Assembly (NCBI GenBank): GCA_022759285.1
Contig: JAEMPM010000154.1
Location: forward strand, 1 to 8,567
Length of the DNA stretch: 8,567 nt
Source: Thermocrinis sp.
GTDB taxonomy: Bacteria > Aquificota > Aquificia > Aquificales > Aquificaceae
Direction: 5' to 3'
Shown here: positions 1 through 5,838 of the stretch, one piece after another
Layout: each line of letters begins with the position of its first letter
How positions within the stretch are numbered: the stretch's first letter is position 1
Program-made: the position numbers and the translations under genes
The notes under the pieces: model-generated
Told to the model about the DNA's origin: nothing
Database searches by the model: none
What the model saw: the letters and a program-made list of their open reading frames with translations, nothing else

Positions 1-71
1 AGGTTCTCCAGCACCCATAGGTAAAAGTCCTTTTCATAAAGCTCCTTTAGGCTTTTTGCTTTTAATTCCAT
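1..71 (-). CDS. DUF29 family protein, N-terminus only (cut by window edge)
   Basis: Reading leftward from an ATG at 69-71, the frame stays open to the window edge and encodes 23 residues starting MELKAKSLKELYEKDFYLW. The segment LYEKDFYLWVLEN matches the N-terminal signature of the DUF29 family (typically LYExDFYLWLxE), whose function is unknown. The start lies 44 bases beyond the stop of the NlpC/P60 gene on the same strand, so it may be the sixth gene of that unit. No clear Shine-Dalgarno site precedes the ATG. A TATACT hexamer lies about 8 bases upstream of it and could be a -10 for a nearly leaderless transcript, but this is weak. The family call rests on a short motif only. Confidence 0.6.
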   Translation of the reverse strand, partial: MELKAKSLKELYEKDFYLWVLEN

Positions 72-115
72 AGGATTTAAGTATAAGCACAAAGGGACAG
101 ACGGCTTGGCACTGT

Positions 116-1201
116 CTAATATACCTTCACCGCAACAATTCTCTTGTAAATGTTGGTAAGCCTATCCCTTTCCAAAAGGTTTTTAACCACCGCCTTTGGA
201 TAAACCATCTTTCCATCGTCTCTTTTTATGCCATAGACCGCATGATAGATCACCGGGTCCTCTCCCTCAAAGCCTCCAAAGATCATTATGTGCCCTTTCA
301 TGTATAACACAGTTCGGTAGGGTGGGAATGTTTTCAAGAGTTCCTTTAGCTCTTGGTAACTGTTAAAGGTTCTCTCCACACCCCTTCCGACAGTAGCTTG
401 CTGGCTGGAGTTTCTTGGAAGTTCTATACCAAAAACACCAAAGAAGGCACGCACTAGTGCGGAGCAATCATAAAAGCCTCCCCACTCGTAAGGCATTCCA
501 AGAAGGCTATCAAGGAGAAGCTTTGCCTTATCTTCTGAAAATTGCCAGTAACCTTCTATAACACCTTCCCCCTTTATCCACTTAACACTCCCATCGGGCA
601 TCAAAACCAAGTATCTGTCCTTTTCCTTTGAAAGATACGGAATCTTTGCGGACATTGAGTATTCAAGCTCTCCTATCTTAAGCTTGGGCTTTATAACCAC
701 CAAAAAGGGAAGGTCAAGAAGTCTAAAAAATTCCTCCTCATTCAACTCTCTCACGTCCTCAACTTTGAGCCATCCTCTCATTATAGGACTTTGGACATAG
801 AGCCATCTTCCATCCTTGGACCGGTGGAGCACTGCCAAAGGCGTAAGAGGGTCAAGGGCGGTGTACTGATTGTAATCTATCTCCGGATTTCCCTTATGGA
901 CAGCCAACTCTGTAGGAAGGAGCTTTAGGTCAGCCCTCCTTAGGGTTACGCCGTACTTTACATCCACATGTTGAAGCACTGCATCTAAATTAGCATTTTC
1001 AAGGAGTTTTTTCATAAGCCTTTCCGTTAATGGTACATTGCCAAGGTAGAGCTTAGTTTTTGGATAGCTGTCCTCCAAAAGCCAAGCCTTGAGCTTTTCT
1101 CCTTCCAACTGACGAGGAAAGCTCCTTAGGTTTGCCATCTGAGGAAAAAGCTCAAGGGAAAAGACAAAGGAAATGCTCAAAAGAAGAATCAAAAGCCTCA
1201 T
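116..1201 (-). CDS. Secreted NlpC/P60 endopeptidase with SH3-type domains
   Basis: This 361-residue protein is a predicted peptidoglycan hydrolase cleaving gamma-D-glutamyl-diamino acid bonds in stem peptides. Residues 1-15 form a signal peptide (MRLLILLLSISFVFS), so it acts in the periplasm. The order matches the DvLysin/YkfC-like NlpC/P60 group: an N-terminal stabilising segment (about 20-80), two SH3b-like regions (about 95-150 and 160-210, the first with GRWLYVQSPIMRGWLK), then the catalytic domain (about 225-361). In the catalytic domain YEWGGFYDCSALVR gives nucleophile Cys246, GHIMIFGG gives His304, and YHAVYG gives His320 as the likely third residue. The triad is therefore intact. The ATG shares ATGA with the stop of the 78-residue gene upstream. 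An in-frame stop four codons upstream leaves no earlier start, and GGAAGG ends only one base before the ATG. It closes the lgt-containing coupled cluster, which fits an envelope role. The exact substrate is inferred. Confidence 0.88.
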   Translation of the reverse strand: MRLLILLLSISFVFSLELFPQMANLRSFPRQLEGEKLKAWLLEDSYPKTKLYLGNVPLTERLMKKLLENANLDAVLQHVDVKYGVTLRRADLKLLPTELAVHKGNPEIDYNQYTALDPLTPLAVLHRSKDGRWLYVQSPIMRGWLKVEDVRELNEEEFFRLLDLPFLVVIKPKLKIGELEYSMSAKIPYLSKEKDRYLVLMPDGSVKWIKGEGVIEGYWQFSEDKAKLLLDSLLGMPYEWGGFYDCSALVRAFFGVFGIELPRNSSQQATVGRGVERTFNSYQELKELLKTFPPYRTVLYMKGHIMIFGGFEGEDPVIYHAVYGIKRDDGKMVYPKAVVKNLLERDRLTNIYKRIVAVKVY

Positions 1202-1434
1202 ACCTTCCGTTCAAACTTGATCTTTTTGGGAAGTTCCTCCAGCCAACCTAAGGCAATATGAAAGTTTCTTTCCAACATCTCCTTTATCTTTGTCATTTCC
1301 TCCTCTAACTCCAAGAGCTCCTCCCTCTTCATCTGAGGAATTTCCTTTAAAAGCTCCTCCAACTCCTTTAACACCTCTTCCGGTTTAAAGGGATCTGTTA
1401 GTAACTGCTCAAGCCTTTTTAGCCTTTCCCTCAT
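1198..1434 (-). CDS. Small charged helical (coiled-coil-like) protein, unknown function
   Basis: I do not recognise this 78-residue protein. It is very rich in Glu, Lys and Leu, with heptad-like leucine spacing (LKRLEQLL, LKELEELLKEI, LLELEEEMTKIKEML), so it should be almost wholly alpha-helical and perhaps a coiled coil or helical hairpin broken near the prolines at 15, 18 and 33. It has no signal peptide or membrane segment, so it is predicted cytoplasmic. It overlaps the end of lgt by 26 bases and the next gene by ATGA. A stop two codons upstream of the ATG fixes the earliest possible start. The Shine-Dalgarno match is poor (TGAGAC), so translation probably depends on ribosomes leaving lgt. 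Reality is supported by its exact fit between two coupled genes; function is open. Confidence 0.72.
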   Translation of the reverse strand: MRERLKRLEQLLTDPFKPEEVLKELEELLKEIPQMKREELLELEEEMTKIKEMLERNFHIALGWLEELPKKIKFERKV

Positions 1435-2215
1435 GTCTCAAAACAAACATCAGAGCAAAGGAAGATAAGACCATAAGAAGGGATACAATTTGATTCCATG
1501 TTAGCCCTATGGGTTCTATGGGTGGAGTAACACCCCTGTAAAACTCCAAAAAGAACCTAAGGGTACCGTAAAGAAGAAGGTAAAGGCTAAAAACTGCACC
1601 ATCAAAGGGTTTTCTTCTGTAAAAGAAAAGCAGAATAAAAAAGATCACCAACAGTCCGAAGAACTCCATAAGCTGTGTGGGATAGAGGGGCATGTAAGGA
1701 GGTGCCACAGCACCCTCTGGAAACACTATATAAAAAAAGGGAAACTTGCTTGAAAGATGTATGCCAGGTGTAACGTCTTCCGCAAAGAAGGGTTTTCCAT
1801 AACAGCATCCCGCAGCGGTGCATCCAAGCCTCCCTATGCTATGAGCTATGGCTATAGCTATGGCGCCAAGATCTGCTGTTTTCCAAAGGGGTAGTTTGTA
1901 TCTGTGTATGCTAAAGAGGGCGCCCAAAAGACCCCCGATCAGACCACCAAAGAATGTAAGCCCCCCTTGCCATATTGCAAATATATCCAATATTTTCCTT
2001 ACCTGCTCCGGATGTTCTAGGATATAAGCAATCCTTGCGAAAACTATGCCAAAAAAAAGTGTAATGAGTAGAGTGTTTTCTAAATAGGTTGTATTTAAAC
2101 CCTCTTTTTTGCCAAGTTTCAAAAGCAAAAAGTAGCCCACAAAAACACCAAGGGCAACCAAAACTCCGTAGGTATATATCTTTATACCCAAAAATTCAAA
2201 GAGCACTGGAAACAT
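1409..2215 (-). CDS. lgt: Prolipoprotein diacylglyceryl transferase
   Basis: Lgt transfers diacylglycerol from phosphatidylglycerol to the lipobox cysteine of prolipoproteins at the inner membrane. This 268-residue protein has several hydrophobic segments (about 12-34, 47-65, 84-104, 113-128, 183-199, 206-222, 241-259) and the usual landmarks: YTYGVLVALG with Tyr16 at the position of E. coli Tyr26, IWQGGLTFFGG (81-91), the signature HSIGRLGCTAAGCCYGKP (125-142) with the conserved Arg129, and YGTLRFFLEFYRG with Arg220 and Glu224 matching E. coli Arg239 and Glu243. The signature loop is unusual: the E. coli Asn146 and Glu151 positions are Cys132 and Cys137, Cys138 follows, and the E. coli His103 position is Phe89. 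GGAGGAGG lies 10 bases upstream of the ATG, and the start overlaps the lipoprotein stop by one base (TAATG). Family assignment is firm; the variant loop leaves a small possibility of a divergent paralogue. Confidence 0.94.
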   Translation of the reverse strand: MFPVLFEFLGIKIYTYGVLVALGVFVGYFLLLKLGKKEGLNTTYLENTLLITLFFGIVFARIAYILEHPEQVRKILDIFAIWQGGLTFFGGLIGGLLGALFSIHRYKLPLWKTADLGAIAIAIAHSIGRLGCTAAGCCYGKPFFAEDVTPGIHLSSKFPFFYIVFPEGAVAPPYMPLYPTQLMEFFGLLVIFFILLFFYRRKPFDGAVFSLYLLLYGTLRFFLEFYRGVTPPIEPIGLTWNQIVSLLMVLSSFALMFVLRHEGKAKKA

Positions 2216-2769
2216 TAGAACTTAACCTCCTCCACGTTTACAGTAAAGGTAAGGTCTCCCCAATCTATTTTGACCTTTTTGTAGTAGCCCTCAGGTGCCT
2301 TCTGTCCGTAGGTAAGGGTTATCAGTTTATTCCTTTTTTTGTCAAAAACTTCCACCTTGGCAAGTTGGTTATCCACAAAGTAGTGTTTAACCAAGTAAGC
2401 ATCCGTATCCCTACTCAACACTAACCCCTCAGAGGTACAACTGGGTTTTTCCTCACCCGTTAGCATTCTTCCAAAGATGATACCGTCTATACTAAAGGGT
2501 AGATCAATGCATACACCGTTCAAACATAGGCCCTTTTTGTCAAAGCTAAACTCTCCAAACCTAGCGGATTCCACCCTGTATTTATCTTTATTCTTTTCTA
2601 CCTTTACAGGCACCTTTAAAACACCATAGGATATAAGAAGTTGGCTTGTGTATTTTTCTGGCGCTCGGTCTTCCAAATGGTTAAGGAGGAGGGCTTGATC
2701 CGGTTTACATAGCAAAGGGGCACAGGATAAGACAAAACCCAAAGCCAACAACAGAGCAAGTTTCTTCAT
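2215..2769 (-). CDS. Predicted lipoprotein, unknown function
   Basis: This 184-residue protein starts with a short signal peptide ending in the lipobox VLSC (13-16), so Cys16 should be lipidated by Lgt, the product of the next gene. The mature part alternates short hydrophobic and charged stretches and looks largely beta-stranded (for example GVLKVPVKV, GEFSFDKKG, LITLTYG, LTFTVNVEEVKF), vaguely like LolA/LolB-type lipoprotein carriers, but I cannot assign a family. Four further cysteines occur (21, 82, 87, 111); Cys82 and Cys87 bracket a turn (LCLNGVC) and could form a disulfide. AGGAGG lies five bases before the ATG and is encoded by the last Arg-Arg codons of hisD, whose TGA overlaps the start as ATGA. 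The stop overlaps the lgt start as TAATG. Lipoprotein status is well supported; function is unknown. Confidence 0.85.
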   Translation of the reverse strand: MKKLALLLALGFVLSCAPLLCKPDQALLLNHLEDRAPEKYTSQLLISYGVLKVPVKVEKNKDKYRVESARFGEFSFDKKGLCLNGVCIDLPFSIDGIIFGRMLTGEEKPSCTSEGLVLSRDTDAYLVKHYFVDNQLAKVEVFDKKRNKLITLTYGQKAPEGYYKKVKIDWGDLTFTVNVEEVKF

Positions 2770-4046
2770 TGCTTCCTCCTAACCTCTACCGCCCCATAGT
2801 GAGCTATGAGCCCCTCCGCCTTTGCTATGTGTTGGGCATACTCTGCCACCCTTTCAAAACCTTCCTTTGACACATACATCAAAGAGCTCCTTTTTAGAAA
2901 GTCATAAACCCCAAGAGGTGAAAAGAATCTAGCAGTACGCCCTGTGGGCAGTGTATGATTTGGTCCGAGGAGATAATCTCCCAAAGGTTCTGTGGTGTAT
3001 TTACCCACGAATACTGCACCCGCATGTTTTATCTTGGGTAGAAGGGCAAAGGGCTCTTCCACCATCAACTCCAAGTGTTCTGGTGCTATGTAGTTGGCAA
3101 CCTCACAAGCCTGCTCCAAGTCCTCCACCAAGAATATGGTGCCAAATCGCTCAAGGGATTTCTGGGCTATTTCCTTTCGGGGGAAGTTATCAAGGATCTC
3201 TTCCAGCTTTAGTTTAACCTCTTGAGCGTGCTCTGGGTCTGTGGTGATCAGAAAGGCACCCGCAAGTTCATCGTGCTCCGCCTGAGAGAGTAGATCCCAA
3301 GCCACCCAACTGGGATCCACAGAGCCATCGGAGATCACAAGAACCTCAGATGGTCCGGCGATCATGTCAATGTCTACCACTCCAAAGAGTAGTTTTTTTG
3401 CAAGAGCTACGTATATGTTGCCAGGTCCTACTACCTTATCTACCTTTGGTACTCTCTCAGTTCCATAAGCTAGGGCTGCAACCGCCTGAGCACCACCTAC
3501 CCTAAAAACCCGACTAACGCCCGCAATGAAAGCAGACGCCAGGGTGTATTTGTTGGGCTTTGGGGAAACCATAATCACCTCTTCAACACCGGCCACAACT
3601 GCCGGTACCGCGTTCATAAGGACAGTGGAGGGGTAAGATGCCTTGCCTCCGGGCACGTATATACCAACCCTTTCTAAGGGGAATACCCTCATTCCCAATA
3701 GGATCCCATCCTCTTCTACCAAGAAGGACCTCTCCAGTTGTTTTTCGTGAAACCTCTTTATTCTCTCATGAGCTACCTCTAAGGCAGCTCTTACCTCCGG
3801 CTCAATCTTCTCATAGGCTTTTTCCAGCTCCTCGTAGGGAATTTCCAAGTCCTCTTCCGTTAGCTCTTCCCCATCAAATCTTTTTGTGTATTCCAAAAGA
3901 GCAGCGTCTCCCTTCTCTTTCACCTGCCTTATGATCTCCTTCACCACGGGCTCATACTCTTCTGCCATTACCTCCCCTCTTGCCATAACAAATCTCAACC
4001 TGCTGTTAAAACGCCATGCGGAGTTTCTAAGATCTTCTATTTGCAT
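2766..4046 (-). CDS. hisD: Histidinol dehydrogenase
   Basis: HisD performs the last two steps of histidine synthesis, oxidising L-histidinol through histidinal to histidine with two NAD+ and a zinc ion in the cytoplasm. The 426-residue product has the expected length and landmarks: VGIYVPGGKASYPSTVLMN (127-145), VGGAQAVAALAYGT, VDKVVGPGNIYVA, IAGPSEVLVISD, SQAEHDELAG with zinc ligands Gln255 and His258, APEHLEL with catalytic Glu323 and His324, GDYLLGPNHTLPTG with Asp357 and His364, and His416 near the C-terminus as last zinc ligand. All key residues are present. I start at the ATG at 4044-4046, giving MQIEDLRN. The longer open frame from a TTG at 4118 would translate through the divergent promoter and the neighbour's ribosome site and is not credible. 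No Shine-Dalgarno site precedes this ATG, and the leader is short. No other his genes are in view, as expected for the scattered his genes of Aquificales. Confidence 0.95.
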   Translation of the reverse strand: MQIEDLRNSAWRFNSRLRFVMARGEVMAEEYEPVVKEIIRQVKEKGDAALLEYTKRFDGEELTEEDLEIPYEELEKAYEKIEPEVRAALEVAHERIKRFHEKQLERSFLVEEDGILLGMRVFPLERVGIYVPGGKASYPSTVLMNAVPAVVAGVEEVIMVSPKPNKYTLASAFIAGVSRVFRVGGAQAVAALAYGTERVPKVDKVVGPGNIYVALAKKLLFGVVDIDMIAGPSEVLVISDGSVDPSWVAWDLLSQAEHDELAGAFLITTDPEHAQEVKLKLEEILDNFPRKEIAQKSLERFGTIFLVEDLEQACEVANYIAPEHLELMVEEPFALLPKIKHAGAVFVGKYTTEPLGDYLLGPNHTLPTGRTARFFSPLGVYDFLKRSSLMYVSKEGFERVAEYAQHIAKAEGLIAHYGAVEVRRKQ

Positions 4047-4065
4047 GGTTAATATATTAAACCAT
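4045..4065. promoter_or_regulatory. Inverted repeat between hisD start and csgG-like promoter (candidate operator)
   Basis: ATGGTT (4045-4050) and AACCAT (4060-4065) are perfect 6-base arms. They enclose and overlap a perfect 12-base palindrome, TTAATATATTAA (4049-4060). The site overlaps the first two bases of the hisD ATG and, relative to the rightward start near 4086, covers about -41 to -21, the -35 region. A regulator bound here could affect both genes. AT-rich palindromes arise easily by chance, so the operator role is inference. Confidence 0.4.
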
Positions 4066-4070
4066 AAGTG

Positions 4071-4079
4071 TGTTATAAT
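4071..4079 (+). promoter_or_regulatory. Extended -10 promoter of the CsgG-family gene
   Basis: TGTTATAAT is a perfect extended -10 element (TG, one base, then consensus TATAAT at 4074-4079). No good -35 is visible at 17 bases, which an extended -10 can tolerate. Transcription would begin near 4086 and give a leader of about 35 bases with a 5'-end hairpin and a strong Shine-Dalgarno site. Confidence 0.7.
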
Positions 4080-4080
4080 A
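4072..4080 (-). promoter_or_regulatory. Overlapping leftward -10 element for the hisD operon
   Basis: The complement of the rightward -10 reads TATTATAAC, giving TATTAT (4080-4075) or TATAAC (4077-4072) as a leftward -10. TTATTT at 4103-4098 is a poor -35 at 17 bases from TATTAT. A start near 4068 would leave a leader of roughly 20 bases before the hisD ATG. hisD needs a promoter in this gap and this is the best candidate, but the match is moderate. Confidence 0.45.
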
Positions 4081-4088
4081 CCCTTTTG

Positions 4089-4107
4089 TTTGTTAAAAAA
4101 TAACAAA
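4089..4107 (+). promoter_or_regulatory. 5'-leader hairpin of the CsgG-family mRNA
   Basis: TTTGTTA (4089-4095) and TAACAAA (4101-4107) are perfect 7-base arms around an AAAAA loop. With transcription starting near 4086 the hairpin would sit at the very 5' end of the mRNA, and its 3' arm runs into the Shine-Dalgarno site. It could protect the transcript end, alter ribosome access, or be a DNA operator over the leftward -35 region. The arms hold only one G-C pair each, so the stem would be weak at high temperature. Confidence 0.4.
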
Positions 4108-4113
4108 GGAGGT
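4106..4113 (+). promoter_or_regulatory. Consensus Shine-Dalgarno site fixing a GTG start
   Basis: AAGGAGGT is a full match to the 16S rRNA tail complement, with seven bases before the GTG at 4121-4123. It decides the GTG start of the CsgG-family gene and is the strongest ribosome site in the window. Confidence 0.85.
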
Positions 4114-4120
4114 ATCAATC

Positions 4121-4915
4121 GTGCTTAAAAGAGCCCTGGCTTTAGGGTTAACTATAGGTATGATTGGTATGGGTGGGGCTATCTCCTATGCGGATGAAAC
4201 AAAGACTACTGAGAGACAAATACCGGTTGTGAAGTGTTCTGCGCCCGTATATTCTGTAATGGTAATGGACTTTGACTGCAAAGCAGCTGCCTGCCAACAA
4301 CCAAATAACCCTAAACTCCTTCCCATATTTGAGGTTCTTACCACAGGAGGTGGAGTTCAAGGGTTAGGGAAGGGAGTGTCTACCATGCTAACAAACGCCC
4401 TAAAGGCCACCAATTGCTTTAAGATAGTGGACTTGGAACAATACGAGAAGATGAAAAAACTCCTTGAGGCTACTGGACAAAAAGTTCAACCTCCTAAAGT
4501 GGATTACATGATAAGCGGTTCTGTAACCGCTTTAGAGCTTGAAAAGAGTGGTGGACCTCTTGGTGGTGGACTTGTTCCACTTTTTGGTGCCATAAGCATC
4601 AAAAAGGACAAGGCGAAGATAGGAGTGGATGTGAATGTGATAAAGCCTGAGACATTAGAGGTAGCTTATTCTAAGTCTTTTGAAGCAAACTCGGAGAAGA
4701 CTTCTTGGGGTCTGTTTGGTGCGGGTGCTGGTGGTAGTGCTTTTGGCGGAGCTGGTTGGAGTATAAGCAAAAACCTTTCCCTTGATATGGTAGCAAGGGA
4801 TGTGGTGGTTCAGATAGCGAATGCTTTAGCGGAAACCCTCGCCAAAGACAAAATAGTGGAAAGACCAAAGCCACCGGAGAAACAAGAAGAGAAGGAAGGA
4901 AAAGATCAGGAATAA
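4121..4915 (+). CDS. CsgG-family exported protein
   Basis: The 264-residue product starts at GTG behind a consensus ribosome site. Residues 1-24 form a signal peptide probably cut after SYA by signal peptidase I. There is no lipobox, unlike the curli secretion lipoprotein CsgG. The mature part has CsgG-family landmarks in order: a first beta-strand YSVMVMDFD (44-52), GLGKGVSTMLTNALKATNCFK (81-101) leading to IVDLEQYEKM, VDYMISGSVTALELE (127-141), KIGVDVNVIKPETLEVAYSKS (166-186), and a C-terminal helix (about 220-241). Gly-rich stretches at 144-157 and 197-212 occupy the places where CsgG has its pore hairpins. Cysteines at 39, 53, 58 and 99 could form disulfides. A charged tail (RPKPPEKQEEKEGKDQE) ends the protein, and TAA is followed at once by TAG. 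No curli genes are nearby. Relatives include outer-membrane pore subunits and LpoB-like activators, so I leave the role open. Confidence 0.82.
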   Translation: MLKRALALGLTIGMIGMGGAISYADETKTTERQIPVVKCSAPVYSVMVMDFDCKAAACQQPNNPKLLPIFEVLTTGGGVQGLGKGVSTMLTNALKATNCFKIVDLEQYEKMKKLLEATGQKVQPPKVDYMISGSVTALELEKSGGPLGGGLVPLFGAISIKKDKAKIGVDVNVIKPETLEVAYSKSFEANSEKTSWGLFGAGAGGSAFGGAGWSISKNLSLDMVARDVVVQIANALAETLAKDKIVERPKPPEKQEEKEGKDQE

Positions 4916-4990
4916 TAGTTCTGAACTTATTGATTTAAGTTTAAAGTGAGCTCTCGAGGGAGGGGTCTTGTTTTTTTAACCTCTTTCCTT

Positions 4991-5019
4991 TTGAGACTAG
5001 CTTTATATCTTTATAAGAT
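4991..5019 (+). promoter_or_regulatory. Possible promoter for thiG
   Basis: TTGAGA (4991-4996) and TAAGAT (5014-5019) are 17 bases apart, with TATAAG (5012-5017) as an alternative -10. The predicted start would fall on or just after the GGGAGG ribosome site at 5021-5026, which argues against it unless another start is used. The whole gap 4916-5034 holds no gene, no convincing terminator stem (only a T7 run at 4971-4977) and no TPP riboswitch, so thiG may equally be read from the csgG-like promoter. Confidence 0.2.
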
Positions 5020-5034
5020 TGGGAGGTTATAGAA

Positions 5035-5838
5035 ATGTTGGACTGGGAAAAGCTTTTAGAGGGTGATGTTTTTGAGATTGCGGGCAGACGATTCAGGTCT
5101 CGGTTGATCATAGGTTCAGGTAAGTTCAAGAGCTTTCAGGAAACCAAGGAGGTTCTTGAGGCGAGTGGAGCGGAGATTATTACCGTGGCGGTCCGTAGGG
5201 TCAATATTACAGACCCAACTAAAGAAAACCTTTTGGATTACATAGATCCCAAAAAATATTTGATCCTTCCCAACACTGCAGGCTGTTATACTGCAGAAGA
5301 AGCTATAAAAACCGCTATGCTGGCGAGGGAGGCTACTGGCATAAACTGGGTTAAGTTGGAGGTGATAGGAGACCAAAAAACCCTTCTGCCAGACATGGAG
5401 GAGACCTTGAAGGCTGCAAAGTTTCTGGTAAAGGAGGGCTTTGTGGTACTTCCTTACATCTTTGATGACCCTGTCTATGCGAAAAAATTTGAGGATGTGG
5501 GCTGTGCGGCGGTGATGCCTTTGGCAGCACCCATAGGTTCCGGGCTTGGGCTTCAAAACCCTTACAACATAATGTTTATAAAAGAAGCGGTTTCTGTGCC
5601 CGTCATAGTGGATGCGGGTATAGGTAGCGCCGCAGACATTCCACCAGTTATGGAGTTGGGAGTGGATGGCATTTTAACAAACACCGCTTTGGCAGAGGCC
5701 AAGGACCCAATAAAGATGGCAGTAGCTATGAAGTACGCGGTCATAGCGGGTAGGCTCTCTTACTTGGCGGGTAGGATGCCCAAGAGAACCTACGCGGTGC
5801 CCTCTTCACCTCTGAAGGGCGTTCCATATAAATCATGA
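5035..5838 (+). CDS. thiG: Thiazole synthase
   Basis: ThiG forms the thiazole phosphate moiety of thiamine from 1-deoxy-D-xylulose 5-phosphate, dehydroglycine and sulfur carried as ThiS thiocarboxylate. The 267 residues align along the whole length with known ThiG proteins: SRLIIGSGKF (22-31), VAVRRVNI (51-58), LPNTAGCYTAEEA (78-90), INWVKLEVIGD (103-113) with Lys107 as the Schiff-base lysine, LPYIFDDP (139-146), PIGSGLG (166-172), VDAGIG (192-197), and AGRLSYLAGRMP near the end. It is a TIM-barrel cytoplasmic enzyme. It is a few residues longer at the N-terminus than the B. subtilis protein. GGGAGG at 5021-5026 lies eight bases before the ATG, confirming the start. ThiS, ThiF and ThiH are not in the window, so thiamine genes are scattered here. 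Its stop overlaps the next gene as ATGA. Confidence 0.96.
   Translation: MLDWEKLLEGDVFEIAGRRFRSRLIIGSGKFKSFQETKEVLEASGAEIITVAVRRVNITDPTKENLLDYIDPKKYLILPNTAGCYTAEEAIKTAMLAREATGINWVKLEVIGDQKTLLPDMEETLKAAKFLVKEGFVVLPYIFDDPVYAKKFEDVGCAAVMPLAAPIGSGLGLQNPYNIMFIKEAVSVPVIVDAGIGSAADIPPVMELGVDGILTNTALAEAKDPIKMAVAMKYAVIAGRLSYLAGRMPKRTYAVPSSPLKGVPYKS

Noticed and set aside
96..116. GACAG/CTGTC inverted repeat after the NlpC/P60 gene as a terminator
   Set aside because: Only five base pairs around an 11-base loop, overlapping the stop codon, with no T run on the minus strand.
2951..3934. Open frames on the plus strand inside hisD
   Set aside because: They lie opposite a fully conserved hisD, show low-complexity Pro/Ser/Leu composition typical of antisense frames, and have no ribosome sites or family motifs.
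4047..4118. 24-residue N-terminal extension of HisD from a TTG at 4118
   Set aside because: It would translate the divergent promoter and the neighbour's Shine-Dalgarno complement, adds residues unlike HisD N-termini, and the ATG at 4046 gives normal family length.
4941..4977. Intrinsic terminator after the CsgG-like gene (T7 run at 4971-4977)
   Set aside because: The sequence before the T run (GAGCTCTCGAGGGAGGGGTC) makes no stem of five or more pairs with a workable loop.
4961..5000. TPP riboswitch upstream of thiG (AGGGG and TTGAGA look faintly like TPP elements)
   Set aside because: The highly conserved second half of the TPP aptamer is absent and only about 60 bases are available before the start codon.
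5116..5556. 146-codon minus-strand open frame inside thiG
   Set aside because: It is antisense to a conserved enzyme, has no recognisable domain, and its composition fits a shadow frame.
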